NCBI GenBank assembly: GCA_902768975.1
Contig: CACXMZ010000006.1
Span: 62,001 to 126,000, forward strand
DNA: 64,000 nt
Source of the DNA: an uncultured Coriobacteriaceae bacterium
GTDB taxonomy: Bacteria; Actinomycetota; Coriobacteriia; Coriobacteriales; Eggerthellaceae
Direction: 5' to 3'
A program made the position numbers and the translations under genes. Positions 23,901-32,306 of the stretch are shown here, piece after piece. Under the pieces are notes generated by a model. The model was given only the letters and a program-made list of their open reading frames with translations, made no database searches and had not been told where the DNA came from. How positions within the stretch are numbered: the first letter of the stretch is position 1; every line of letters begins with the position of its first letter.

Positions 23901-25699
23901 TCATGCCAGCAAATGACGTGAGTATGCGTTCTATTTACTGCATCACCAAGATGGATCTGGGAAATATTTGGGGCGCTACGGCCCGTACGCCGCTTGTGCC
24001 CACGCAAAGCATTCCCTTTACCACTCAATTCGATCCAGACGGCGTTTTGAATAACTTAGTGGAATTCGCAGACCAATGGTGGAAGGACACGAGTACTGGG
24101 GCCGAAATCCATGTGGGAAGTAAAACCACGCCCATCGTGGGGCACACGTACCAGTTCTACGTGAAGCTTAAGCTTAAGGGCGACTATGGTTTTACCGCAG
24201 GAAAGTTCAAGCCCTTCATCGTGGGCGGCAGCGAAGTACCTGCTGCAAGGCAGCAAAAGACCTTGAACACCGATGGTACGGCAACGTTGACCTGGGGTCT
24301 TACCGCAACGTGCAAGGTGGTTGATATTACCGGGGCCACCGTCACGAACATTGTTGCGCGGACCTATAACGGTAAAGCCCAGACACAGGCTCCAGCGGTT
24401 AAGCTGGACGGCAAGACTCTTATGAGCGGCACCGACTACACGCTGTCCTACAAGAACAACAAGAACGCTGGCACGGCTACCGTCACCATAACGGGCAAGG
24501 GTAGCTATACGGGTAGCATCTCCAAGACCTTCAAGATCAGTCCTGCTTCAATTGCTAAGGCGACGGTCAGCGGGTTGAAAGACGTAACCTACAACGGTAA
24601 GGCACAAACTCAGGTACCAACAGTGAAACTTGGTAGTACTACGCTTAAGAGCGGCACGGACTACACCATTGCTTACAAGAACAATGTAAACGTAGGTACT
24701 GCAACAATAACCATAACAGGCAAGGGCAACTACACAGGTAGCGCGACCAAGACTTTCAAGATTAACAAGCCTTCCAAGATCTGGTACCGCCTGTTTGGCA
24801 ACACGCTTTTTGACACTATGCAAGAAATCGTCAAACAGGGCTGGTCTGGTAAAGGCGGTACGGTTATTATCGCAACTTCTGGAGGTTTTGCCGACGCGCT
24901 TTCTGCGGCAGGTATTGCAGGTCTAGAGGGTGCCCCTGTGTTGCTGGTTAATAAAAACTCGCTTCCTTCTCAGACTGAAAATGAACTTATACGCTTAAAG
25001 CCAAAGAAGATTATTATTGCTGGTGGCGACGGTGCTATCAGCAATAGGGTTGCTAACCAGATTAAAACTACTACAGGAGTTGCTCCGAGGCGTATCTATG
25101 GAGAAACCGCTACAGGAACAGCTGCAAAGCTAAATGAAGCTTATATAGGCAAATGGACAAGTGGAATAGCTATTCTGGCCACCAATGCTAGCTTCTATGA
25201 CGCTTTAAGTGTGGCCCCTATTTCGTATGCCAAACACTATCCTATCTTCTTAACAGAGGGTAAGAGAAGCGTTTCAAAGGAAACCATTAACGCCATGAAA
25301 AAGTGCGGTATAAAACAAGTCATTGTAGTGGGTGGTACTGGTGCCATTCCAGACAAGATTGTAAACACCCTTAAAAGCAACGGTATTGGTCTAAAGGTAC
25401 GTCTTTGGGGGGAGACCGCCTATGATACGAGTGCAGCTATTGCTAACTGGGGCCTTATTAATGGCATGAGCGCTAACAACATGGGGGTAGCAACTGGAGC
25501 GAGTTATTACGATGCTTTGTGCGGTGCCTCTTTGTGCGGCAAGAACAATGCTGTCCTTGTCTTGACAGAAAAGAATAAGGCCAGAAATACAGTTGTTCCA
25601 AAGAATAAGAACGCTCAGATTGGCAGAGCCTATGTCTTCGGTGGCGATGGTGCAGTGTCGGACAAGGTCTATAAGGCTTTCGAGGCTACAACTAAATAG
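20948..25699 (+). CDS. Large exported transglutaminase-like protein with cell-wall-binding type 2 repeats
   Basis: 1583 residues; AAGGAGG 6 nt before the start. Signal peptide ends NAFA-EE near residue 35. A transglutaminase-like domain is centred on Cys367 (VVCEGYSKAF), His406 (GGHMWNLAV) and Asp421 (LVDVTNCDE), the classic triad order. Long beta-rich segments follow, then two copies of an Ig-like repeat (YNGKAQTQ...LxSGTDYTxxYKNN...GTATxTITGKG) at about 1135-1275. Residues of about 1280-1583 are three cell-wall-binding type 2 repeats (FADALSAAGIAG, IIIAGGDGAIS, VIVVGGTGAIP, AYVFGGDGAVS), which hold such proteins to anionic wall polymers. The catalytic domain could cross-link or cleave peptide bonds in the wall; substrate unknown. 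Confidence 0.9.
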   Translation: MGATSVFRKVFSIFMAVVMVLTLQVWVPQNAFAEEPDTNGEGPQLLTFGDPDDSAETEGEVLAEEVVVEEETITPVVPVDEPEALLEDYITVLTAEVAESYDTVSAEAMNSVIVSNQRGSRLTGAEKNAYDLLRSFIEEIAAGSDGVETTEITLSFRQLFPESVLNTRYTADDLGVEAIAVQDPTSGEYSITKEAKTATAQQYNLNLAQVINALLFDCPYELFWYEKTAGVDCGRGSVVGASWNNGEWLAYCDPDESDFTFTFAVSNDYAPSSFYVHEFNGVNKPIQTNRERIQDIQTAVTNAAGIVADAASAQESDYDKLTYYKDQICEAVVYNEFASKKENDVPYGDPWQLVSVFDKDPSTNVVCEGYSKAFKYLCDLTTFDDGSLDCYTVTGEMGGGTGAGGHMWNLAVVGGENYLVDVTNCDEGTIGDRSPEPDALFLVGNDNPQAATVEGLDSITYTFTPNNSQVTYTYDEDTVQAFRLAELTLATSDYSVPEAYFSDSFHVNEDATNWALYYVEGASGTVAPEISVRRNGADLPSTAYTISYEHSLGFDANDQEIFEPAQPPFGPGTYRAWVQGTGEQGFDGTLGPLWIDVENPYDLSSPFADIYFAQGASYQHNINPMNSDYYVIPLNQLASVLGSLEVRVGGENSQENPHDGTLLDSSSYDVTYYPADVDAAYGEGGASSIAGAALEGIPTARGAYVAVILGKSPYSGTHEVLIDVQGSMGDAEIARIDDQMYAGSPIEPEISVSLGGQKLTEGADYTVSFSGNNGPGTATVTIADAYPIKENKTGQPEFLNDGRFLAGTKSATFAIGLQAPTNLQWLEEDGWQWATWNGVDGAEKYYVELRKDGATYESPCLEVGSQPDVAGTQRRQDLTSLINSGGTGDYTFVVFAQVGEYPNNTDSASVESAQKHFTTYQVVVENGAASDTQGRPLQSGTAVPGTPILAQYDVPRYEEYMAFDHFEILSGLDETEFDQTTRSFIMPANDVSMRSIYCITKMDLGNIWGATARTPLVPTQSIPFTTQFDPDGVLNNLVEFADQWWKDTSTGAEIHVGSKTTPIVGHTYQFYVKLKLKGDYGFTAGKFKPFIVGGSEVPAARQQKTLNTDGTATLTWGLTATCKVVDITGATVTNIVARTYNGKAQTQAPAVKLDGKTLMSGTDYTLSYKNNKNAGTATVTITGKGSYTGSISKTFKISPASIAKATVSGLKDVTYNGKAQTQVPTVKLGSTTLKSGTDYTIAYKNNVNVGTATITITGKGNYTGSATKTFKINKPSKIWYRLFGNTLFDTMQEIVKQGWSGKGGTVIIATSGGFADALSAAGIAGLEGAPVLLVNKNSLPSQTENELIRLKPKKIIIAGGDGAISNRVANQIKTTTGVAPRRIYGETATGTAAKLNEAYIGKWTSGIAILATNASFYDALSVAPISYAKHYPIFLTEGKRSVSKETINAMKKCGIKQVIVVGGTGAIPDKIVNTLKSNGIGLKVRLWGETAYDTSAAIANWGLINGMSANNMGVATGASYYDALCGASLCGKNNAVLVLTEKNKARNTVVPKNKNAQIGRAYVFGGDGAVSDKVYKAFEATTK

Positions 25700-25740
25700 G
25701 ATGCCAATAAGGGTTTGTCCATCATGTTAGTTGCCAATAA

Positions 25741-25770
25741 TACGGGTCGCGAAACGCGGCCCGTATTGTT
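25741..25770 (+). terminator. Terminator after the first wall-binding transglutaminase-like gene
   Basis: TACGGGTCGCG (25741-25751) and CGCGGCCCGTA (25755-25765) form an 11-bp stem with one wobble and a 3-nt loop, followed by TTGTTT. Confidence 0.75.
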
Positions 25771-25992
25771 TCGAAAATGTTGCTAATAAGCAACTTATTT
25801 TGGTGAATTATTTTGCGGAAAACCTGGCTCTAAAGTCTAGTAAAAAAGGGGATTTTTTAGTAAAATTTAGCCATATTGGAAAAGTCTATAAATTTGCCAC
25901 TTTTACCAGTAAATTTATACGTACTTCTTCCAGTAAAACTGGCAGTTTATCAGCACGTTTGGCAACGTATGGGCAAACAAGGAAGACTGAGC
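25771..25992 (+). other. AT-rich upstream region with recurring AGTAAAA motifs
   Basis: Four AGTAAA-type motifs (near 25839, 25859, 25909 and 25931) occur in the 150 bp before the second wall-binding gene; the last forms a small hairpin (CCAGT-AAA-ACTGG). They could be binding sites. No separate gene is visible. Confidence 0.35.
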
Positions 25993-28900
25993 ATGCAGAA
26001 AGGAAAGCAACATATCGTAGAGAGTGCCCAAAAACGCACCTCAAGTTTTTTGCAGCCTGGTGCGGCCGCACGGGTTCTTGTTGCCTTTTTCTTGGCCTTT
26101 AGTCTTTTCCCGGTTAATGCTTTTGCAGCCGGTTCGGACGTAACTACCAACCCCGACGTTCCGATTTTTACTACGGGGGGTGAAGATGCAGCAGACGAAA
26201 CAGCTATAAACATATTGCCTACTGAAACAGCGGGCAACCCCGATGAAGCTAATACCTTAAGCACCACACCAGATTCTGCCAGCACTAACAACGCCAATAA
26301 AGAAATCGCAATCCCATCCCTTACGGGCGAAACGCCTGAGCTCACCATATTTGAGCTTACGGAAGGAAACGACTACCTTCCAGCCACGTTTAATGGTGTA
26401 GCAAACGAAACTATTGGTATTGGCATCGAGCCTCTCAATCTTATTCAAAATGGTGACTATGATGCATTAGATGCTGCTTCAATCGCTTCGGTTTATGCCA
26501 CCACTGTTTCTGGTGCTGCGCCTACCGCCGATCAACGTAACCGCATTAAAGCACGTTTGAACACAGCTCTTATGAATGTTGAATACAGCACTTCCTATGA
26601 CGGCACAACAATGTGGTGCATTCTTGACGTGTCTGACCTGAAGGCCCCGCTTTCATCCAATGCGGTTGCATATGCCAAGGGCATTGTTGAAGAAGTCATT
26701 AATGCAAACCCAGACCTATTCTACGTAGGTGCAAGCTATGGCGCTGGCACGGGTACGTCAACCACTTCAACGGGTGGTAAGGTAACTATACTCACAAAGG
26801 TTCTCGTGCGTTATTACTATGCCCCGAGCACTGTTTCTTCTATGAAAACCAAATACGAAAACGCAATGAAAGGCATGCTTGACTGGGTTTCAAAAGATAA
26901 GAGTTACAAAAACAGTACCGACGCAGAAAAGGCAAAAGCAGTCCATGACTGGCTCGTGCGTAACTGCAAATACAATTACACCGCTTACCTTAAAGGTGGC
27001 CCAACAGGTTATAACTCGTGGAGCCCCTGGAGCGCCTATGGCGCAATCGTCGAAAAGGCACCTGTTTGCGAAGGCTATTCGCTCGCATTTATGGCTGCAA
27101 TGAGCCGCCTGGGCATTCAATCGAGCTTTGTTACTAATGCAGGCCATGGTTGGAATCGTGTTCGCTTAAATGTGAATGGTACCTATTATTGGTATAACCT
27201 CGACATTACCTGGGACGACCCGTTAAAGGCTGGCAATAATTCTGTCGATGGAGGATACAATAGTACTCCCTCAACGAAGTACTTCCTTAAGTCAGATGCA
27301 GTGTTTAAGGGTTTCAAAGATGGGACGCACGACAAATGGACTCCTGCGGGCACTGCGGGAAACAACACTACTTTCGACGGTACATGGGGAGGTGGTATTT
27401 ATCCACTCTCCGGTAATACGCATACAGTTACCTCCCTTTCTGTTTCGCCTACTACCTTAACTTTGGCAGATGACGGAAGTGCTCAGCTGAAGCTTTCGGC
27501 TACAGGATCTAACTTTGTTTTGGGTCAAGCAAAGTGGACGAGCTCGAACCCAAGTATTGCTTCCGTTAGTTCGGACGGTATTGTTACTTCAGGGTCTAGA
27601 ACGGGCACTGCAACCATAACGGTTACGCTAGACGGGAAAACAGCGAAGTGCACGGTAACCGTAAAGAAGCTTCCTCGTGTGAATAATTCGACCATTTCCT
27701 TGGCACCCAACACACAGCAAAGCGCTGAAAATCAATCACCTTTACAGTATAAAAGTGGCGTAGCTCATAGGCCTGTGCTCGTGGTTAAAATGAATGGTGT
27801 TACCCTTAAACTGAACACCGACTACACCATAACCTGGCCTTCAGACGCGACTAACCCAGGTGTAAAAACAGCAACCATTTATGGTAAAGGTAACTATGCT
27901 GGTTCTACTACCTTTAACTATACGGTCGTGTGCCCGCTTTCGAAAACATCTAAGTCTGGCAATGGTTTAAGCGGGGGCACCATAACCGTGAAAAAGGGTG
28001 AAAAGAAAGCACCTGTGATTACTTTCAGTGGCAGCAATAGTTACAAATATACCCTGAAAGAAGGTACGGACTATACCGTTACTTGGCCAAATGTTACGAC
28101 TACGGGTACAAAGAAGGTAACCATGACCGGGCGTGGCGCATGGACAGGCGTCTATACGTACAATCTTAAGGTTATTGGTGGTGCAACCTGGACTCGCCTT
28201 TGGGGCAACTCGCTATTTGATACTATGCAGTCCATTGTCAAAACGGGTTGGTCGACTACTGGTGGCACCGTAGTTATAGCAACGGCGGGCGGCTTTGCGG
28301 ATGCTTTATCAGCCGCAGGTGTAGCAGGTCTTACAGGTGCACCCATATTGCTCGTAAATAAAAATAGCTTACCCTCTCAAACAAAAACTGAGCTATCAAG
28401 GTTAAAGCCGAAAAGTATCATTATTGCAGGTGGTGATGGCGCCGTGAGCAATAAGGTGGCCAACCAGATTAAGTCTGTTACTGGCGTTGCACCAAAACGA
28501 ATCTACGGTGAAACAGCAACAGGTACGGCTGCTGCCCTCAATAAAGCATTTGCTAAACAGTGGACAAGTGGTGTTGCGATTTTGGCAACAAACAAGACGT
28601 TCTACGATGCGCTATCTGCTGCTCCAATTTCGTATTCTAAGCATTATCCAATCTTTTTATCAGAAGGCAATAGTAACGTTTCTAACGAAACAATTAATGC
28701 TATGAAGGCTTGCGGCATTAAACAAGTTATCGTCGTCGGTGGCGATGGCGCAGTGAAGGACAGCGTCGTTAATAAGCTTAAGAGAAACGGCATTGCTCTC
28801 AAGATACGTCTTTGGGGTGAAACAGCATATGATACTTCCAGGTCTATTGCGACCTGGGCAGTCCAAAATGGCATGAGTGCAAATAACATGGGCGTTGCAA

Positions 28901-29106
28901 CTGGCAAGAGTTTCTACGATGCCCTTTGTGGCGCTGCTCTTTGCGGAAAGAATAATGCTGCGCTTGTGCTTGCAGACTCCAAGAATTCTAAGAACTCAAC
29001 ATTTGCCAGCGCGAACAAAAACAGCATTTTGCAGGGCTATGTGTTTGGTGGCGACGGCGCCGTTCCCAATAGTGTTTACAACAAGTTTGTAAGTGCGACC
29101 AAGTAA
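25993..29106 (+). CDS. Second exported transglutaminase-like protein with cell-wall-binding type 2 repeats
   Basis: 1037 residues from ATG 25993 (AAGGAAG 7 nt upstream). Upstream in-frame starts lack a ribosome-binding site and would precede the signal peptide by 39 residues. The signal peptide ends NAFA-AG. Transglutaminase-like domain: KAVHDWLVRNCKYN, Cys359 (APVCEGYSLAF), His385 (NAGHGWNRV) and Asp404 (YNLDITWDD). A bacterial Ig-like domain of the Big2 type follows (SVSPTTLTL ... WTSSNPSIASVSSDG). Residues of about 732-1037 are three cell-wall-binding type 2 repeats, closely related to those of the upstream gene. Probably a wall-anchored cysteine hydrolase or cross-linking enzyme paralogous to its neighbour. 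Confidence 0.9.
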   Translation: MQKGKQHIVESAQKRTSSFLQPGAAARVLVAFFLAFSLFPVNAFAAGSDVTTNPDVPIFTTGGEDAADETAINILPTETAGNPDEANTLSTTPDSASTNNANKEIAIPSLTGETPELTIFELTEGNDYLPATFNGVANETIGIGIEPLNLIQNGDYDALDAASIASVYATTVSGAAPTADQRNRIKARLNTALMNVEYSTSYDGTTMWCILDVSDLKAPLSSNAVAYAKGIVEEVINANPDLFYVGASYGAGTGTSTTSTGGKVTILTKVLVRYYYAPSTVSSMKTKYENAMKGMLDWVSKDKSYKNSTDAEKAKAVHDWLVRNCKYNYTAYLKGGPTGYNSWSPWSAYGAIVEKAPVCEGYSLAFMAAMSRLGIQSSFVTNAGHGWNRVRLNVNGTYYWYNLDITWDDPLKAGNNSVDGGYNSTPSTKYFLKSDAVFKGFKDGTHDKWTPAGTAGNNTTFDGTWGGGIYPLSGNTHTVTSLSVSPTTLTLADDGSAQLKLSATGSNFVLGQAKWTSSNPSIASVSSDGIVTSGSRTGTATITVTLDGKTAKCTVTVKKLPRVNNSTISLAPNTQQSAENQSPLQYKSGVAHRPVLVVKMNGVTLKLNTDYTITWPSDATNPGVKTATIYGKGNYAGSTTFNYTVVCPLSKTSKSGNGLSGGTITVKKGEKKAPVITFSGSNSYKYTLKEGTDYTVTWPNVTTTGTKKVTMTGRGAWTGVYTYNLKVIGGATWTRLWGNSLFDTMQSIVKTGWSTTGGTVVIATAGGFADALSAAGVAGLTGAPILLVNKNSLPSQTKTELSRLKPKSIIIAGGDGAVSNKVANQIKSVTGVAPKRIYGETATGTAAALNKAFAKQWTSGVAILATNKTFYDALSAAPISYSKHYPIFLSEGNSNVSNETINAMKACGIKQVIVVGGDGAVKDSVVNKLKRNGIALKIRLWGETAYDTSRSIATWAVQNGMSANNMGVATGKSFYDALCGAALCGKNNAALVLADSKNSKNSTFASANKNSILQGYVFGGDGAVPNSVYNKFVSATK

Positions 29107-29113
29107 AAAAGAA

Positions 29114-30133
29114 TCAACGTATTTCGAATTCTGATGCGTCTGGGAGAATTTGCTCGAAGGCGGCGTGGATTTGGTTTTTAACAATTTCAAAGTGATCAGG
29201 TTGAATATCGCCGTCGTTAATGCATATCACATGTAGGCTCTGGTTTGTTATGCATTGTGATAGTTCTTCCGTTCGCGCGAGGGTATCTTCCCAAAGGTAA
29301 AAGGTTTTACCAAATTTGACAGAGCGGGGCACAAAGCTTCCTTTGGCAAACTGCCAGTTTTCCATTAGCCACTGGTTTACGTCGGTCCTATCTCGGAATT
29401 TATGGCTCGATGTTTCCGACAAGATTTCTTCTTCCTTGCTCCACACTTCTTCGAAGGTGCTTTTTAAAAATGAATTGGGGATATGCAGTTCTTTAAAACC
29501 ATAAAAGAATGGGTATGGCATCATCAGGAGGGACGAAAAGAGCAATCGGCCGTATTTCGGGTTGACCCATTTCAGGAAATTTTCTCGGACTGTTTTGCGA
29601 GCAGCGAAATGTTCATTAAGAATCGCTACATTATTAATCGGGGGTGTGAACCAGTCGTTCTTTACCGTTCGGAAGGGCATAAGAATAGCCGAAGAACAAG
29701 GTAGACCGTTTTTAAAGAAATCGGTTTTTCTGACTGGACTTATAAGAAATGTATCATCGTTAAAGTAAACAAAATGGTCGGTTAGCCCGTTAATACGATG
29801 GATATTTAGCTCAATAGGATGCGACGAAAAAGTTGGAAGCCACTGGTTAGGAATGAAATCTTCATGACGAACTATATTGAGCTTCGGACAATCCTTGTTA
29901 AGCCACTCAGGTGTATGCCCCCAGGTAATAAAATGAACTTTATTAACCCATGGGGAAAACTTTTCAATACCTCTGAACCAGTATTTCAATAGTCCCCAGT
30001 CGCGGAAACGAAATTCTAAGGCAGCCTCGTCGCTTGTAGAGAGATAAGCATCTCTGCATGCTTGCCACGCTGGATCGTCACCGTCCACCCAGGGGATAAC
30101 AAAATCTATTGGATGTGTCGCCTCTTTGTTCAC
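29114..30133 (-). CDS. Stealth-family sugar-phosphate transferase
   Basis: 339 residues. Conserved region 1 IDFVIPWVDGDDPAW (10-24), region 2 FRFRDWGLLKYWFRGIEKFS (about 41-60) continuing VNKVHFITWGHTPEWLN, and a later YFNDDTFLISPV. Members transfer hexose-1-phosphate from a nucleotide sugar to build phosphodiester-linked polysaccharides such as capsules. GTG 30133 follows AGGATAGG. It is convergent with the wall-binding gene, 7 nt apart with no visible terminator, and divergent from the deacetylase-like gene. First gene of the surface-polymer locus. Confidence 0.9.
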   Translation of the reverse strand: MNKEATHPIDFVIPWVDGDDPAWQACRDAYLSTSDEAALEFRFRDWGLLKYWFRGIEKFSPWVNKVHFITWGHTPEWLNKDCPKLNIVRHEDFIPNQWLPTFSSHPIELNIHRINGLTDHFVYFNDDTFLISPVRKTDFFKNGLPCSSAILMPFRTVKNDWFTPPINNVAILNEHFAARKTVRENFLKWVNPKYGRLLFSSLLMMPYPFFYGFKELHIPNSFLKSTFEEVWSKEEEILSETSSHKFRDRTDVNQWLMENWQFAKGSFVPRSVKFGKTFYLWEDTLARTEELSQCITNQSLHVICINDGDIQPDHFEIVKNQIHAAFEQILPDASEFEIR

Positions 30134-30164
30134 ATAAAGCCTATCCTGAAAGAACCATGCCTAT

Positions 30165-30170
30165 ATTATA
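30165..30170 (-). promoter_or_regulatory. -10 hexamer of the Stealth-type gene
   Basis: TATAAT on the minus strand, 31 nt before the GTG start at 30133, giving a leader of about 25 nt that carries AGGATAGG. Confidence 0.5.
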
Positions 30171-30270
30171 GGGCCTAGCTGCATGTTGGTCACAACTCTT
30201 CGTGCCATACAGTGTGGAGTTTTTGATTCTGCTGCATTTAGTGTTTCTGTAAAACCACCTTACTATCTTT

Positions 30271-30276
30271 TATAAT
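30271..30276 (+). promoter_or_regulatory. -10 hexamer for a leaderless transcript
   Basis: A perfect TATAAT ends 6 nt before ATG 30283. No Shine-Dalgarno is present in the gap. Confidence 0.6.
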
Positions 30277-30282
30277 TTAGAT

Positions 30283-31407
30283 ATGTTAAACCTTGCAAAT
30301 AGCGCCAAAGATTTATTGTCGTTGGCTGGATACCGTTCCCCACAAAACATAATCGTGTTTGAATCTGATGACTGGGGCGGTATTCGTATACCGTCATCCG
30401 AAGCCCTAGAGGAGCTTCAAGGGAAATATCCAGACTTACCCCTTGATCATTATCAAATTTATGATGGCCTTGAATCGGCAGAGGACTTAGCTTTATTGGG
30501 CGATACATTGAGGAGATTTGAAACTAAGTCTGGATTCCCTAAGTTTACTCTGAACTATGCAACTGCCAATCCTGTATTTGATATGCGCATCATCGAGGAT
30601 GAGGAATTGTCACCCTTTTCCTATGAGCCTATTACAGATACTTTTGAACGATATGACGGGTCTGACTCTGCCCTTAACTATTACTTAAACAATCCAAGTT
30701 CTAGTAGCTGCTTTCTTGCCCAGCTTCATGCCAGGGAGCATCTTAATGTAACTCGCTGGATGCAGGGCGCTAGAAACATCGACCATCAGAGGGACGCTTT
30801 CATGCTTGGTGTTCTGGGATTTAATACAGAAAAATACAACAGCATGGATCCTTTAAACACGAGCAATGTACTCGTTAATAGGACGCAATATATCACTGAC
30901 GCAGCTAAATTGTTTAAGGAACAATTCGGGTTTGTTAGTAGTAGTTTTATTCCGCCTTGTTATGTGATTAATGGCGACGACTATGAAGTACTTAGCCGTG
31001 TTGGTGTTGAAACAATTCAGGGCGCGTGGTTAATGAATAGGCCAAAACCAGACGGTAGTTTATCGCGACGCCTTTCAGTACCTGGGAAAATAAACCGTTA
31101 TTCGCAGGTTCAACTTGTGCGAAACTGTTCTTTTGAGCCGTCGAAGTATTTCTTCCATGCTCTAGACGAGGAAGAAAGCGTTACACGAGCAATGGCCGAG
31201 ATTTCTGCAGCGCTTAAGAGGAAGCAGCCTGCCATTATTTGCAGTCATAGGGTTAACTTTACTTCCAGAATTAGTAAAGCGAACAGGGACTATTCATTAC
31301 GCTGCCTGAATAAACTTCTTAATCGTATTGTTGAAGAGGTGGAAGATCCAGTCTTTATGTTCTCTGACCAGCTCGGTAAAGCAATCAGAGAAGCAAAGGG
31401 ACTCTAA
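30283..31407 (+). CDS. Polysaccharide deacetylase-like protein of the glycopolymer locus
   Basis: 374 residues, no signal peptide. The opening FESDDWGGIRIPS, the block QLHAREHLNVTRWMQGARNI and the late IICSHRVNFTS fit the glycoside hydrolase/deacetylase superfamily proteins found in capsule-type loci. The Asp-Asp pair and the two His-containing motifs would form a metal site. A TATAAT exactly 6 nt before the ATG argues for a leaderless message. It lies divergent from the Stealth gene and overlaps the convergent GNAT-like gene by 4 nt at its 3' end. The substrate is unknown, and deacetylation is inferred from the superfamily only. Confidence 0.7.
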   Translation: MLNLANSAKDLLSLAGYRSPQNIIVFESDDWGGIRIPSSEALEELQGKYPDLPLDHYQIYDGLESAEDLALLGDTLRRFETKSGFPKFTLNYATANPVFDMRIIEDEELSPFSYEPITDTFERYDGSDSALNYYLNNPSSSSCFLAQLHAREHLNVTRWMQGARNIDHQRDAFMLGVLGFNTEKYNSMDPLNTSNVLVNRTQYITDAAKLFKEQFGFVSSSFIPPCYVINGDDYEVLSRVGVETIQGAWLMNRPKPDGSLSRRLSVPGKINRYSQVQLVRNCSFEPSKYFFHALDEEESVTRAMAEISAALKRKQPAIICSHRVNFTSRISKANRDYSLRCLNKLLNRIVEEVEDPVFMFSDQLGKAIREAKGL

Positions 31408-32306
31408 GACTGAAGCTTCTTTATTGAGTGATACAGTTCAATCAGGTGATTCATTATACTGTTTCGGTAATAATACCCATTGTACACAGCGTCTTCTAAA
31501 CTGCCGTACCTTTTTTTATAGTCGTATTTTCCGCCAAGGAGGTAAATTTCGCCGACCTTTTTCTCGATGAGCTTTTTAAGGTACAGATCGTACAGAACCT
31601 GCCCTGCGGAAAGCTTTTTATACTTGGGGTCGTAGCTAAGGTTTTCTAAATAAACTACAGGAGTTTGTTCACAAGATAAAATGACTGCGAGAGGTGTGTC
31701 ATTGTTTTTTGCCATGAGGGCATAGATGTCGGTGACATGATACTTATCGCAGTATTCTTCGGGCGATAAGTTGTATTGAGTGCTGTAAGTTTCTTCTTTG
31801 AACTTGAAGTAACTGTTCCAAATAGGTATTGCAGTTTTGTCATTAGCGCTGGCTTCAAAGAGGCATATTTCGCCCATCTCTTCTTCGATAATGCGTTTTT
31901 CGCGCCGAATGTTGTACCGTCCTTTGCTTGAAAGGCGTGAATCTAAATCATCTTTGGTTGCAGGTAGAAGAATTCGAAAATGATTCGTTTGTGATAAGCC
32001 GGGTAAGCTGTTTAATATGTTTGACAACTTTATTCGTTTTGCCTGTGGGTAAGAAGCAAAACAGTGTTTTACTATATGCTTAAAAGCCTTTTCGCTTGCT
32101 GGAACTAACCATAAGCCAAGCTCAATATCTTTTCCCTTGTCTAGCGTTTCGTAATAGAAATCTTCGGAAGCAGATGTGTAGTGCCACAAAGAGAAACATG
32201 TGTCCGAAATAGCGGGCCATAAATCGTATCTGTTATATATGAATGCGGGGAGCTGGTCTGCACGTGGTGTCGAAGCGCACTTTGTAATACTGTAGTTTTC
32301 CGTCAT
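31404..32306 (-). CDS. FemAB/BioF2-like GNAT transferase
   Basis: 300 residues. The motif SSKGRYNIRREKRIIEEE at about 127-144 and a C-terminal LGGKYDYKKRYGSLEDAVYN are typical of the CelD/FemAB branch of GNAT acyltransferases. In polysaccharide clusters these modify a sugar by N- or O-acylation or add an amino acid. The start overlaps the upstream flippase stop by 4 nt (ATGA-type coupling), so both belong to one minus-strand operon. Its acceptor cannot be told from sequence. Confidence 0.75.
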   Translation of the reverse strand: MTENYSITKCASTPRADQLPAFIYNRYDLWPAISDTCFSLWHYTSASEDFYYETLDKGKDIELGLWLVPASEKAFKHIVKHCFASYPQAKRIKLSNILNSLPGLSQTNHFRILLPATKDDLDSRLSSKGRYNIRREKRIIEEEMGEICLFEASANDKTAIPIWNSYFKFKEETYSTQYNLSPEEYCDKYHVTDIYALMAKNNDTPLAVILSCEQTPVVYLENLSYDPKYKKLSAGQVLYDLYLKKLIEKKVGEIYLLGGKYDYKKRYGSLEDAVYNGYYYRNSIMNHLIELYHSIKKLQS

